A stretch of DNA of 43,884 nucleotides, from NCBI GenBank assembly GCA_030834415.1, contig JAURFH010000005.1, forward strand, positions 1 to 43,884, written 5' to 3'. A program made the position numbers and the translations under genes. Below the pieces are notes generated by a model. That model did no database searches. It was not told the origin of the DNA and saw only the letters and a list, made by a program, of their open reading frames with translations. Positions 8,471 through 16,680 of this stretch are shown in pieces. This stretch comes from Verrucomicrobiota bacterium (lineage in GTDB: Bacteria; Verrucomicrobiota; Verrucomicrobiia; Limisphaerales; JAEYXS01). Every line of letters starts with the position of its first letter. The stretch's first letter is position 1.

Positions 8471-8869
8471 ATGCGTTTCACCTTGGTTGCTTTGTTTGTA
8501 TTGGCATTGTCGTTTGGTTGTGCTTCCAAGCCGGATGGGGAGAAGAACCCGTTTGTGGATAAATCATCATCCGTAAAAACGCCCGATCAACCCAAGGAGA
8601 AATCAGGCAAACGAGAGGATAGCGATAAACCGGAAGTGATACCTAGTAATGAGCTTTCCGGTAAAATCGTCCTGGTGAATGACACCCTGCGCTACGTAGT
8701 AGTGGATTTCGGGTTTGGTCTGCTTCCTCAGCCTGAGCAGAAACTGGCCGTCTATCGGGCGGGCAAAAAGGTCGCTGAGATCAAGATTTCCTCCCACTCG
8801 CGCAATTCCAATTTTGCCGCGGATATCGTCACCGGCAAAGTGGCGGACGGGGATGAAGTGAAGCCTTAA
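8471..8869 (+). CDS. lipoprotein with small beta-barrel-like domain
   Basis: 132 aa. The N-terminus MRFTLVALFVLALSFGCAS is a lipoprotein signal with lipobox SFGC. A charged Lys/Asp/Ser linker (residues 22-60) leads to a C-terminal beta-rich region with GKIVLVNDTLRYVVVDFG, then KLAVYRAGKKVAEIKIS and GKVADGDEVKP. This pattern recurs in planctomycete and verrucomicrobial lipoproteins and looks like a small barrel, but no function is known to me. Its base composition is more AT-rich than its neighbours. It stands 72 nt after the TPR gene on the same strand and is convergent with the sensor kinase. Confidence 0.75.
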   Translation: MRFTLVALFVLALSFGCASKPDGEKNPFVDKSSSVKTPDQPKEKSGKREDSDKPEVIPSNELSGKIVLVNDTLRYVVVDFGFGLLPQPEQKLAVYRAGKKVAEIKISSHSRNSNFAADIVTGKVADGDEVKP

Positions 8870-8890
8870 ACGGCAATCTGCAAATTTTAC

Positions 8891-10780
8891 TCAAGCCCTC
8901 GCGGTTTCTACCACTACCTTGACCGTAAAGGTCGATCCTTTGCCTGGCGTGCTTTGCACGGTGATGTCCCCTCCAAGTAGTGTGGCCAGCCGTTTGCTGA
9001 TGGAGAGACCCAGCCCACTGCCACCATGAGTGCGGGCGATGGAGGCATCTGCCTGGACATAGGGTTGAAACAGCTTTGCCAACGCCTCGGGAGCAATGCC
9101 TTCACCTGTGTCAGTCACATGGAAGATCAAATTCCTTTTCTTGAGCCCCTCGGATTCAGTCGCTCCCGGTAAGGATTGTATCTTGGCGCGCAGTTCTACT
9201 TGGCCGGTGTGGGTGAACTTGATGGCGTTACTCACCAAGTTATTGAGGATCTGACGCAAGCGACCCGGATCGGTCAATACGATGGCTGGAAGTTTGTCAT
9301 CAGCCACGATACGCAAGTCGATGCCTTTGGTTTGTGCTGAGGGGCGGAACAGATGGCAGACCTCTTGCATCAATTCGCGAGGGCCAAGCGGCAGTTGCTC
9401 CAGCTCCATCCGTCCAGCCTCCAACTTGGAATACTCGAGCGTATCTCCAACTAATTTGAGCAGGCTCTCAGCTGAATTTTCTACCAAGCGGAGATCCGCC
9501 CGGTAACTGGCATCCAGTTTTTCCATGCTCAGGTTTTGCATCATCATCACGATGCCGGCGAGAGGAGTGCGGACCTCATGAGCGATGACGGCCAGGTAAT
9601 GGCTCTTCGCGGCATCAGCTGCTTCGGCGATGTCCTTGGCTTGTCTTAGACGTTCCTCGGCTTTGAGACGCTCATTGATTTCGTGACGCAGGCTGCGATT
9701 CAAGCGATAGAGCGGGAGCATCCAGCCCACGGCTGTCAAAGTGATGACCAGGGCGCCGCCCAGCACCCAATAGACCCAGCGCAGATCAGGCTGGGGATTG
9801 GGTTCATAGAGAAGGCCGGTAAAATCAAACCCGCGCGGAATCATGCCGAACTCGGCGTAGGTATCCGCGATATGTCGCCAGCGACCGGGATTCATGTGGC
9901 CCACTTCCACCAGATCCGTATGCATGAGTTGGGTGGTGTGCTCAGCTTCAAACTCCAAGTGGGCCAGTTCTTTGCGGTTGCCGTATTTTCTGAAGATCAA
10001 CTCAGTGATTTCTTTAGGATGCGCGATCGCGTATTCCCATCCCTTCAGGCTGGCGTCCCGAAACGCTTTGACCATTTCCGGGTTCTTGGTGATTTGTTCC
10101 TCGGTGGTGAAAAGATTATCGCCGTAGAAATCGATGCCGCCAGAGCGTGGCGTAAAAGTCATGGCCTCCATGCCGGCTTTTTCGATCAGGAATGGCTCAT
10201 CGGTGCTGTAAGCGGACATGGCGGCGAACTTCCCACTGATGATATCCGCTACCTCAAACGTGTGGTGCTCAATCTTTAGTTTGCCCGGGTCCACACCTTC
10301 GGCCTTGAAATAGGCAAAGAGTTCAGCGGACTGGGGCTCGATCATGATGGGCTTGCCGACCAGGTCATGGAGATCGTTGATTTCAGGTGTCCGCCTTGCC
10401 ACTAGCACGAGGGGCGAGTGTTGATAAATGGCGGCCAGTACGACGACCGGTTCACCTTTGGCCCGCAGAAGCATCAACTCCGAAGTGCCCACTCCGAATT
10501 CCGCTTCGCCATCAAGCACGGCCCGGACCGGATCGTGTCCGGGTTGAGCTTCTTTTAGTTCCACGGTCAGACCGGCATCCTTGTAATAGCCTTGCTCGAT
10601 GGCAGCGTAATAGCCGGCGAACTGGAACTGATGTTTCCACTTGAGCTGAAGAGTGACTTTTCTTGGTGTGTCTGCCGCGTGGGCATGTGGCAAGGAAATG
10701 AAGAACAGCAAGAATAACACGCCGACAACTCCGGGGGAGAATGGCCTTGTGTTGAGAGGGTGCTGCTTACTGCTGATCAC
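8891..10780 (-). CDS. sensor histidine kinase with NMT1/THI5-like periplasmic binding domain
   Basis: A 629-aa protein starting at GTG 10780. A signal peptide/anchor (residues 15-36) is followed by a periplasmic domain (about 40-325) of the NMT1/THI5-like substrate-binding family: VTLQLKWKHQFQFAGYYAA and GYYKDAGL are typical of binding proteins for thiamine-pyrimidine or related ligands. A membrane span follows at about 336-355, then a coiled-coil, then HisKA with the phospho-acceptor His401 in VIAHEVRTP, and a HATPase domain with the N box (LVSNAIKFTH), DTGEGI and GGSGLGLSI. There is no receiver domain and no response regulator next door, so the output partner is unknown. I infer that ligand binding outside the cell controls autophosphorylation. 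The ligand cannot be named from sequence. Confidence 0.9.
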   Translation of the reverse strand: MISSKQHPLNTRPFSPGVVGVLFLLFFISLPHAHAADTPRKVTLQLKWKHQFQFAGYYAAIEQGYYKDAGLTVELKEAQPGHDPVRAVLDGEAEFGVGTSELMLLRAKGEPVVVLAAIYQHSPLVLVARRTPEINDLHDLVGKPIMIEPQSAELFAYFKAEGVDPGKLKIEHHTFEVADIISGKFAAMSAYSTDEPFLIEKAGMEAMTFTPRSGGIDFYGDNLFTTEEQITKNPEMVKAFRDASLKGWEYAIAHPKEITELIFRKYGNRKELAHLEFEAEHTTQLMHTDLVEVGHMNPGRWRHIADTYAEFGMIPRGFDFTGLLYEPNPQPDLRWVYWVLGGALVITLTAVGWMLPLYRLNRSLRHEINERLKAEERLRQAKDIAEAADAAKSHYLAVIAHEVRTPLAGIVMMMQNLSMEKLDASYRADLRLVENSAESLLKLVGDTLEYSKLEAGRMELEQLPLGPRELMQEVCHLFRPSAQTKGIDLRIVADDKLPAIVLTDPGRLRQILNNLVSNAIKFTHTGQVELRAKIQSLPGATESEGLKKRNLIFHVTDTGEGIAPEALAKLFQPYVQADASIARTHGGSGLGLSISKRLATLLGGDITVQSTPGKGSTFTVKVVVETARA

Positions 10781-10903
10781 GTAGAAAGTTTTGCCGAAAA
10801 ATCTGTTCGCGCAAGATTATCCGGGTAAGCGCTCGCAATAGGTGGGACTGATCAAACTTTACTTTTCCTGGGAGCGAGAAAACGGTTTACTTGTTTTAAG
10901 CCC

Positions 10904-12511
10904 ATGTCACAGCAAATCAATCGCCGGCAATTTTTGCAAACCTCAGGAGCGGCTTTTGCCGCTACCCATTTGACCTTTGCCAGCAAGGTGATGGCTCAGC
11001 CTGGATCCAATCAGATGACTTGCGATGTCTTCGTGTATGGTTCCACTCCGGGCGGTTGCGCGGCAGCGATTGAGGCTGCCCGCCGCGGCTGCAAAGTGAT
11101 TCTGGCCTGTCCCAAGAAACATCCAGGCGGCATGTCGGCCAGTGGGCTTTGCACTACGGATGCCGTTCGTCCGGAGATTTTCGGCGGATTGATGGTGGAG
11201 TTCATTGAACGGGTTCGTGCAATTTACAAGCTCACCATCGGTACGGATTCCAAGGAGTGGCCATTGATCAAAGACGGATGGTTCTACGAGCCCTGCGTGG
11301 CGGAGCAGGCTTTCCACGAATTGCTCGCTGCGGAGTCGGCACTGTTAACTTTCTTGCCGGGCTATCATCTAGAACACGCATCGGTAAAAGGAGATGAGAT
11401 CGAAGCGGTGTCATTGCGGACCCCAACGGGAGCAGGGCAGGGGATTAGGGCGAAAACGTTTATCGACGGCACTTACGAGGGCGACCTTGCCGCTGCTGCC
11501 AAGGTGCCTTATCGCGTGGGCCGGGAAGGGCGTGCGGAGTTTGATGAATCGCTGGCCGGCATCCATTACATGAACTGGCGCACTGGCAAACAGATCATGA
11601 CGCCCGACACGGGGGAGCCTTCGCCGGCCATCCAGGCCTTTTGCGCCCGTAGCATCTTCACGACTGACTCTGCCAAGTTTGTGCCCATTGAAAAACCGGA
11701 GACTTACGAGCAGCACCTTCAAGATTACCTGCCGTTGCTGGAAGATTTCAAAAGCGGTCGCGTGAAGACTATGGGGTATGGGACGCCGCTGCCGCATCAG
11801 AAGTTTCAGCTCAATGGTTCCATTGACCGGTTGACCAGCCTGAATTGTCCCGGCGTGAGTTGGACATGGCCGGAAGCGGACCGTTATCACCGCGAGCGGT
11901 TGGAGAAGTTCCATGTGGATCACGCGGCTGGCTACGTCTGGTTTCTGCAAAATCATCCGGGTGTGCCCGACAAGATCCGTGACACTTGGCGCAAAGCCGG
12001 ACTTCATCGTGATGAGTTCGCGGACAACGGTCACTGGCCTTGGCAAATCTATGTGCGTCAGGGCCGCCGCATCGAAGGGCGAGCTATGGTCACGCAGCAT
12101 AATTTCATCGTGGATGCCAAGACTGGGCGCACCCCCAAGGTGAAACACGCCATCGCCATCGGGGAACATTCATTTGATGTGCATCCTTGCCATGACCGGC
12201 GTTTTGCGGTGGATGGTTTTATGGAAGGGGTGTTGTGGTATCCAAAGAAAGCCTTTGGTCCGGCGCAGCCTGGGCAGGTGCCCTATGGAGCGATGTTGCC
12301 GAAGAAATTGGATAACCTGCTGGTGCCGGTGGCTTTGTCCTCCACCCATGTCGCGATGTCGGTGTTGCGCATGGAACCGCTCTGGATGACGACAGGGCAA
12401 GTGGCTGGGCTAGCTGCTGCCATCGCAAAAGACAAGCGGCATAATGTGGCGAATGTGGATCCTGATAAGCTACCGCCCTTGTTGAAGATCAAAGTGGACC
12501 CGTATGCCTAA
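10904..12511 (+). CDS. Tat-exported FAD-dependent oxidoreductase
   Basis: 535 aa. The N-terminus NRRQFLQTSGAAFAA is a twin-arginine signal, so the folded flavoprotein is probably exported to the periplasm. The FAD-binding Rossmann motif is VYGSTPGGCAAAIEAARRG (about residues 43-61), followed by PGGMSASGL. This arrangement belongs to the FAD_oxidored (PF12831) group, common in Verrucomicrobiota and Planctomycetota and often linked to sugar or polysaccharide breakdown. The substrate is unknown. It diverges from the sensor kinase across about 120 nt, which could hold both promoters. The C-terminal part (LDNLLVPVALSSTHVA, SVLRMEPLWM) also fits the family. Confidence 0.88.
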   Translation: MSQQINRRQFLQTSGAAFAATHLTFASKVMAQPGSNQMTCDVFVYGSTPGGCAAAIEAARRGCKVILACPKKHPGGMSASGLCTTDAVRPEIFGGLMVEFIERVRAIYKLTIGTDSKEWPLIKDGWFYEPCVAEQAFHELLAAESALLTFLPGYHLEHASVKGDEIEAVSLRTPTGAGQGIRAKTFIDGTYEGDLAAAAKVPYRVGREGRAEFDESLAGIHYMNWRTGKQIMTPDTGEPSPAIQAFCARSIFTTDSAKFVPIEKPETYEQHLQDYLPLLEDFKSGRVKTMGYGTPLPHQKFQLNGSIDRLTSLNCPGVSWTWPEADRYHRERLEKFHVDHAAGYVWFLQNHPGVPDKIRDTWRKAGLHRDEFADNGHWPWQIYVRQGRRIEGRAMVTQHNFIVDAKTGRTPKVKHAIAIGEHSFDVHPCHDRRFAVDGFMEGVLWYPKKAFGPAQPGQVPYGAMLPKKLDNLLVPVALSSTHVAMSVLRMEPLWMTTGQVAGLAAAIAKDKRHNVANVDPDKLPPLLKIKVDPYA

Positions 12512-12535
12512 GTTCAGCGAGCGGGAGAGCAGTGC

Positions 12536-12841
12536 TTACCGCACTTTGGCGCTCGCGCCTTTGACATTTTCCCAGATCACCCGGTTGCCATCGAATGCCG
12601 CCGCGTATTGCACGCCATTGACATTCTTCACCATCCCGACGGCCTTCTGTTTGGTGGGACCTTCAAAGACCTTCCGGCCTTGATAGGTCACGGTGGATTT
12701 ACCGGCGTCAAAGGAGACGACGAGTCCGGCACCGGCAGTCTTCGCTTTGCCCGGTAGGCTGCCGATGTTCTGAGCAAAGGCGGGAGTAAGCAGACTGAAG
12801 GTGAGAACTAACGCACAAAGGTAACGCAGCAGTGTTTTCAT
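12536..12841 (-). CDS. small secreted protein of unknown function
   Basis: 101 aa from the ATG at 12841; the track start at 12850 is a TTG three codons upstream. It carries a signal peptide ending LLTPAFA-QN. The mature 78 or so residues are basic with a short beta-like pattern (GLVVSFDAGKSTVTYQGRKVF, GVQYAAAFDGNRVIWENVK). I do not recognise a family. It is convergent with the FAD oxidoreductase and divergent from clpS. Confidence 0.7.
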   Translation of the reverse strand: MKTLLRYLCALVLTFSLLTPAFAQNIGSLPGKAKTAGAGLVVSFDAGKSTVTYQGRKVFEGPTKQKAVGMVKNVNGVQYAAAFDGNRVIWENVKGASAKVR

Positions 12842-12956
12842 GGTACGCAAATGAATTGGTTCGCCTGGCAGGATGCGCTTTTCCCGGGCGGAAGCAATAG
12901 GCCTTTTGTGCTTTAGCCCCCTCGACAGGTTGCCTTGCCCTCGCTAACGTAACGCC

Positions 12957-13265
12957 ATGGCCGTTATTGAGGCTCCTGTAAAACAGCCTGACGTAAAGAA
13001 GACACCGGAAGAAAAGTCCAAGAAACAGTTGGACCAAGGCTTTCTCGTCATCTGTTGGGATGACCCGGTGAATTTGATGGATTACGTGACTCACGTGTTC
13101 CAGACCGTGTTTGGCTGGGACCGGCAGAAGGCTGAGCATCACATGCTCCAGGTGCACAAAGAGGGCAAGAGTGTGCTGGTGCGCGAATCCTTCGAGAAGG
13201 CCGAGCATTACGTCCACCAGTTGCATAAATACAGCCTGCAAGCCACCTTGGAGCCCGCCTCGTGA
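12957..13265 (+). CDS. clpS: ATP-dependent Clp protease adaptor ClpS
   Basis: 102 aa. A basic N-terminal tail of about 25 residues leads into the ClpS core: VICWDDPVNLMDYVTHVFQ, the acidic loop that contacts the substrate N-terminus, then AEHHMLQVHKEGKSVL. ClpS delivers proteins with destabilising N-terminal residues (Leu, Phe, Trp, Tyr) to ClpAP or ClpCP. The stop overlaps the GTG start of the DUF2017 gene (GTGA), so the two are translationally coupled. aat follows, which completes an N-degron operon. No clp ATPase gene is in view. Confidence 0.95.
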   Translation: MAVIEAPVKQPDVKKTPEEKSKKQLDQGFLVICWDDPVNLMDYVTHVFQTVFGWDRQKAEHHMLQVHKEGKSVLVRESFEKAEHYVHQLHKYSLQATLEPAS

Positions 13266-13747
13266 AATTATTGCGCCGCAGCGAATCTGAAGTCGTCTTT
13301 CATCTGGGCAAACGGGAACACGATGCCTTCTGCAAGCTGGTGGACCGTTACCCGATGGTGCCTTCCGATTTCTCTCCCCTGAGCCGGTTTGCCGATGCGG
13401 AAGATGTCGGAGGGGATCAGGAGTTGCTGGAAGAGTCGCTGACGGAATCCAAGAAGGAGAGCAAGACGGCGTTGCTGGCCATGCTTAACGACGGCAAACA
13501 CTTTCACGAGGTCAGCCGCGGCTGGAATCTGCACCTGACGCCAGAAGAAGTGGACTGGCTCTTGCAAGTCTTCGGTGACATCCGCGTGGGTTGTTGGATG
13601 AAGCTGGGCTGTCCGGATGAGATGAAGGGTAAGATGCCGGAGCTCACAGCGGACAATCTGGAGTTTTACGTGGCCATGGACATGTGCGGCCGGTTGCAGA
13701 TGTTATTGCTCCACAGCCTGCGACCATCGGAAGATTCTGGCTTATGA
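13262..13747 (+). CDS. DUF2017-family protein, clpS-linked
   Basis: 161 aa, GTG start overlapping the clpS stop. The central and C-terminal part matches the DUF2017 pattern: NLHLTPEEVDWLLQVFGDIRV, where DUF2017 proteins have a conserved Trp-Leu...Asp-hydrophobic-Arg stretch. The N-terminal part is charged, with a Glu/Lys-rich helix (EELLEESLTESKKES-like, residues 55-75). DUF2017 is also found beside clpS in actinobacteria, so the link is phylogenetically wide, but its biochemical role is not established to my knowledge. Its stop overlaps the aat ATG (ATGA). Confidence 0.82.
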   Translation: MKLLRRSESEVVFHLGKREHDAFCKLVDRYPMVPSDFSPLSRFADAEDVGGDQELLEESLTESKKESKTALLAMLNDGKHFHEVSRGWNLHLTPEEVDWLLQVFGDIRVGCWMKLGCPDEMKGKMPELTADNLEFYVAMDMCGRLQMLLLHSLRPSEDSGL

Positions 13748-14442
13748 AAAGCCCCTTCAGTCAGCGTCACGGGGTGGTCCCGGTTCTGCTGACTGAAGCC
13801 CTGGAGTTTCCTGTTTTGGATGATAGGGCGATCGAATTGGGGCCGCCGGGATTGGTCGCGCTGGGTGGGGACCTGTCTGTTGACCACTTGTTGCTTGCCT
13901 ATCATTCGGGTATCTTTCCTTGGAGTGTCGATCCCATCACTTGGTGGTCTCCTCATCAACGGGGTATCATCGAGTTCTCCCGGTTTCATGTGGGACAGAC
14001 ACTTCGTCGGGTGATGCGGCAGAAGCCTTTTGAAGTCAGCGTGGACAAGGCCTTTCGTGAAGTGATGGAGGGATGCGCCCAGACGCGGACAATAGGGAAT
14101 TGGATATCCCCGCAATTCATCGATGCCTACACTGAACTGCATAAGGCAGGACATGCCCATAGCGTGGAGTGCTGGCAAGACGGGCAGCTGGCGGGCGGGA
14201 TTTACGGTGTCGCTTGCGGGAGTGTCTTTGCTGCCGAATCGATGTTTTACCGTGTCAGCAATGCATCCAAGGTGGCGCTCGTCTCACTAGTGGAGATGTT
14301 GCGTGCCAGCGGTTTTGTTTTCATCGATATCCAAATGGTCACTCCGACCACAACCTCATTCGGTGCCAGTGAGATCACGCGACGGGAATATCTGACGCGT
14401 TTGCGGATGTCCGTATCTCAATTCATCAAATTCCCAGTTTGA
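13744..14442 (+). CDS. aat: leucyl/phenylalanyl-tRNA-protein transferase
   Basis: The track ORF starts at 13684, but the ATG at 13744, overlapping the DUF2017 stop as ATGA, gives a 232-aa protein of the usual Aat length. Family motifs are clear: GLVALGGDLSVDHLLLAYHSGIFPW (quoted in part), WWSPHQRGI, then GGIYGVACGSVFAAESMF and IDIQM. Aat adds Leu or Phe from aminoacyl-tRNA to proteins starting with Arg or Lys, creating the primary N-degrons that ClpS recognises. Co-transcription with clpS is therefore functionally coherent. Confidence 0.95.
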   Translation: MKSPFSQRHGVVPVLLTEALEFPVLDDRAIELGPPGLVALGGDLSVDHLLLAYHSGIFPWSVDPITWWSPHQRGIIEFSRFHVGQTLRRVMRQKPFEVSVDKAFREVMEGCAQTRTIGNWISPQFIDAYTELHKAGHAHSVECWQDGQLAGGIYGVACGSVFAAESMFYRVSNASKVALVSLVEMLRASGFVFIDIQMVTPTTTSFGASEITRREYLTRLRMSVSQFIKFPV

Positions 14443-14450
14443 AAAATGAA

Positions 14451-14481
14451 ACAGGCGCACAAGGATGCCCTGTGCGCCTGT
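14451..14481 (-). terminator. terminator between aat and the DUF3500 gene
   Basis: ACAGGCGCACA pairs perfectly with TGTGCGCCTGT (11 bp, 9-nt loop). On the minus strand the stem is followed by TTTCATTTTTC, so it ends the DUF3500 operon. On the plus strand the T tract is lacking, but the stem may still slow aat read-through. Confidence 0.82.
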
Positions 14482-14512
14482 CAAAGTATGCGGCAAACCG
14501 TGCCGCTATTCC

Positions 14513-15601
14513 TTACTTCTTGTGCTCCTGAGCGTAGTGCTTGGCGAGGATGTCTTCACCGAAGTCTCCGTTGAAATCGCGCCAGACCGCATGAACGTGA
14601 TTGTTGTTGTTCTGCGTGTTGTCGTACTCGAGCAGGAAGGTCGGGCCTTGCACGCGGTAGTATTGGCCCTGGCCCTGTTCGGTGCCGCCTGCCCAAGCGA
14701 ACTGGATGGAGTCCAGACCGGCCTTCTCGATCTTGGCGAGCTCGATAGAAGAGACTTCCGGGCGCACGCGTTCCACGTAGGCCTTGATGAGGTCCATCAA
14801 CATGGTTTTCTGAGCAGCGTTCAGCTCCTTGTAGGTGATGCCTTGAGCTTCCAAAGGCTTCACCCGGCGCTCGGCGGCGGTGATTACTTCTTTCGGTGCC
14901 ACCTTGTCATAGATGGCCTTGGCCTGTTGCTTGGCGTTCAGGGATTTCAAAAGCTTCCGGCCGAGCTCTTCCTCACCACCGAGGACGCGCAGGCCTTTGC
15001 GAGGACCTTCGCGGATCTCTCCAGGGTTCGAGCCCATGAAGGATGGGGTGGGGGAAACTTTGTCGCCATCCAGCGTGAAGTTCAGGGAAAGGTGATGGCC
15101 TTCTACCCGCCAGCCCCACGCCTTAGTAGCACCAGGTGCGCCGAAGATTGTGAAGTAATACTTCTCCGGGTCGCGCTTGGGGCTCTTGTTCTCCAAGTCA
15201 TAGAGAACCTGCTCGAGGCTCATGATGGTCAACGATTGGCTGGTACCACTGGAGCTCATGCCGGAAGAGAGCAGGGCCAGTGCCAAGCGTTGCTGGGCCG
15301 GGGTCATCTCTTTAAGCGTGAGACCGTTACGGTCTTTCGGGATGAAGTGCCAGTTCTGGCGCTCATCCGATTTCAATTCATACACGGCTTTGGCCTTCTG
15401 TTCAGGCGTCAAGGCGTTGAGGAGATTGTTAGCCGCGGCGGACATCTCTTCCACCCCGGCATGCGCGGTGGAGACATGGGATAATGATCCTATTGCTACG
15501 GCGATGGCCGCAAGCAAAGACGGAAAGGACTTCACAGACTTCAAAGTGGTCATAGGGAGACGATTTGCGAGATTTGCTGCGGAGGCAATGAGAAACTTCA
15601 T
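14513..15601 (-). CDS. secreted DUF3500-family protein
   Basis: A protein of about 362 aa, best matching DUF3500: NALTPEQKAKAVYEL near the start, GWRVEGHHLSLNF (the family signature) near residue 165, and DNTQNNNNHVHAVWRDF at the C-terminus. The start is uncertain. The ATG at 15601 overlaps the dipeptidase stop (ATGA), while the ATG at 15553 gives a more compact signal peptide ending STAHA. The protein is probably exported. Biochemical function is unknown to me; the conserved His and Asp/Asn residues in the two signatures could bind a metal (inference). It is the last gene of the permease-dipeptidase operon. Confidence 0.82.
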   Translation of the reverse strand: MKFLIASAANLANRLPMTTLKSVKSFPSLLAAIAVAIGSLSHVSTAHAGVEEMSAAANNLLNALTPEQKAKAVYELKSDERQNWHFIPKDRNGLTLKEMTPAQQRLALALLSSGMSSSGTSQSLTIMSLEQVLYDLENKSPKRDPEKYYFTIFGAPGATKAWGWRVEGHHLSLNFTLDGDKVSPTPSFMGSNPGEIREGPRKGLRVLGGEEELGRKLLKSLNAKQQAKAIYDKVAPKEVITAAERRVKPLEAQGITYKELNAAQKTMLMDLIKAYVERVRPEVSSIELAKIEKAGLDSIQFAWAGGTEQGQGQYYRVQGPTFLLEYDNTQNNNNHVHAVWRDFNGDFGEDILAKHYAQEHKK

Positions 15602-16674
15602 TTCGCCCAAGCATTGCGTATGAAGCTCAAAAAATTTCCATGCATGACCTTCGCGATATCCTCTTCTGAATACCCTCGCGCTCTAAAGAGGTCGGTAACC
15701 TTCTGCAAATCGGCGATGGTATCCAAGTCCCCCGGACTTTGCTCCTTGCCGAAGCCGCCGTCGAGATCGGTGCCGATGCCGATGTGGTTTACATTCCCAG
15801 CTAGTTGGCAGATGTGGTCGAGATGATCGACCATGTGCTTAAGACTGACGCCGGAGGACTCGGGGGTGGTTTTTTGTCGAATCCAGCCAGGCACCATCAT
15901 CCAGGCATCCAGCGGTCCGCCGAGCACGCCCCCGCGTTTGATGATTTCCTTGATCTGCTCATCGCTGAACTGACGATTGTGATCTACCAAAGCGCGGCAG
16001 TTCTGGTGACTGGCCCATACGGGGCCTTCCCAAATGTCCATCGCTTCCCAGAAACTCTCATCGCAAAGGTGGGTGGCGTCTAAGATGAGGTCGAGCCGCA
16101 TCATTTCCCGGAGCAGTTCTCGGCCTTTTTCACCAAGCCCACCCGTATCATCCGTGCCATGAGCATAGGTGCCGGGTCCGTAATGAGCGGGGCCGAGCGC
16201 GCGCAGCCCTTGGGCGTAAGACTTTTCCAAGTAACTCAGTTTAACGATGGAGTCCGCTCCTTCGAGAGAGAGAATGTAGCCGATAGGTTTCTTGGTGTTG
16301 TCGATGGTCTCGTCTTTCCACAGGGCGAGATGCTTCTCCATCGCTTCGAGATTGGTGATGGCGACCATCTCGCCTTGATCTTCCATGGCACGATACCAGG
16401 CGAGTTGGCCTTGCGTCTGTGCCCAAGCCTGCTCGGGAGAGCGCCAACCGCCCAGCGGATGCGTGGGCTTGGCGTAACGGGCAATCTGAGTGGCGACCAC
16501 CAGACCGATGTTACCTTTGCGCAATTCCGGCAGACACACGGTGCCGCGACCCCGATCTGGCTTGTCGGTCATGTCTTTTTCGCGTGCACGGATTTCTTCG
16601 ATGGGTCGCGTGTAGTCACGGTTCCACTCCAGCGCGTTCATGCTGAGGTCGAGATGGGCGTCGAAGATGAACAT
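15598..16674 (-). CDS. membrane dipeptidase (renal dipeptidase family)
   Basis: 358 aa, peptidase M19 family. Zinc ligands appear as FDAHLDLS at the N-terminus (HxD), Glu in LSLEGADS, His in DATHLCDESF and WASHQNCRAL, with GIGTDLDGGFG near the C-terminus. There is no signal peptide, unlike the mammalian enzyme, so it is likely cytoplasmic. M19 enzymes hydrolyse dipeptides and some act on D-amino-acid or dehydro substrates. It starts 6 nt after the permease gene ends and overlaps the DUF3500 gene by 4 nt, so the three form one operon. Confidence 0.92.
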   Translation of the reverse strand: MFIFDAHLDLSMNALEWNRDYTRPIEEIRAREKDMTDKPDRGRGTVCLPELRKGNIGLVVATQIARYAKPTHPLGGWRSPEQAWAQTQGQLAWYRAMEDQGEMVAITNLEAMEKHLALWKDETIDNTKKPIGYILSLEGADSIVKLSYLEKSYAQGLRALGPAHYGPGTYAHGTDDTGGLGEKGRELLREMMRLDLILDATHLCDESFWEAMDIWEGPVWASHQNCRALVDHNRQFSDEQIKEIIKRGGVLGGPLDAWMMVPGWIRQKTTPESSGVSLKHMVDHLDHICQLAGNVNHIGIGTDLDGGFGKEQSPGDLDTIADLQKVTDLFRARGYSEEDIAKVMHGNFLSFIRNAWAK

Positions 16675-16680
16675 GGTGTT

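Noticed and set aside
10781-10903. Possible TPP riboswitch before the NMT1-type sensor kinase
   Set aside because: The THI-box core (CTGAGA and its partners) is not present on either strand.
14465-15484. 339-aa plus-strand ORF opposite the DUF3500 gene
   Set aside because: It starts inside the terminator stem and is the mirror of a clear secreted protein.
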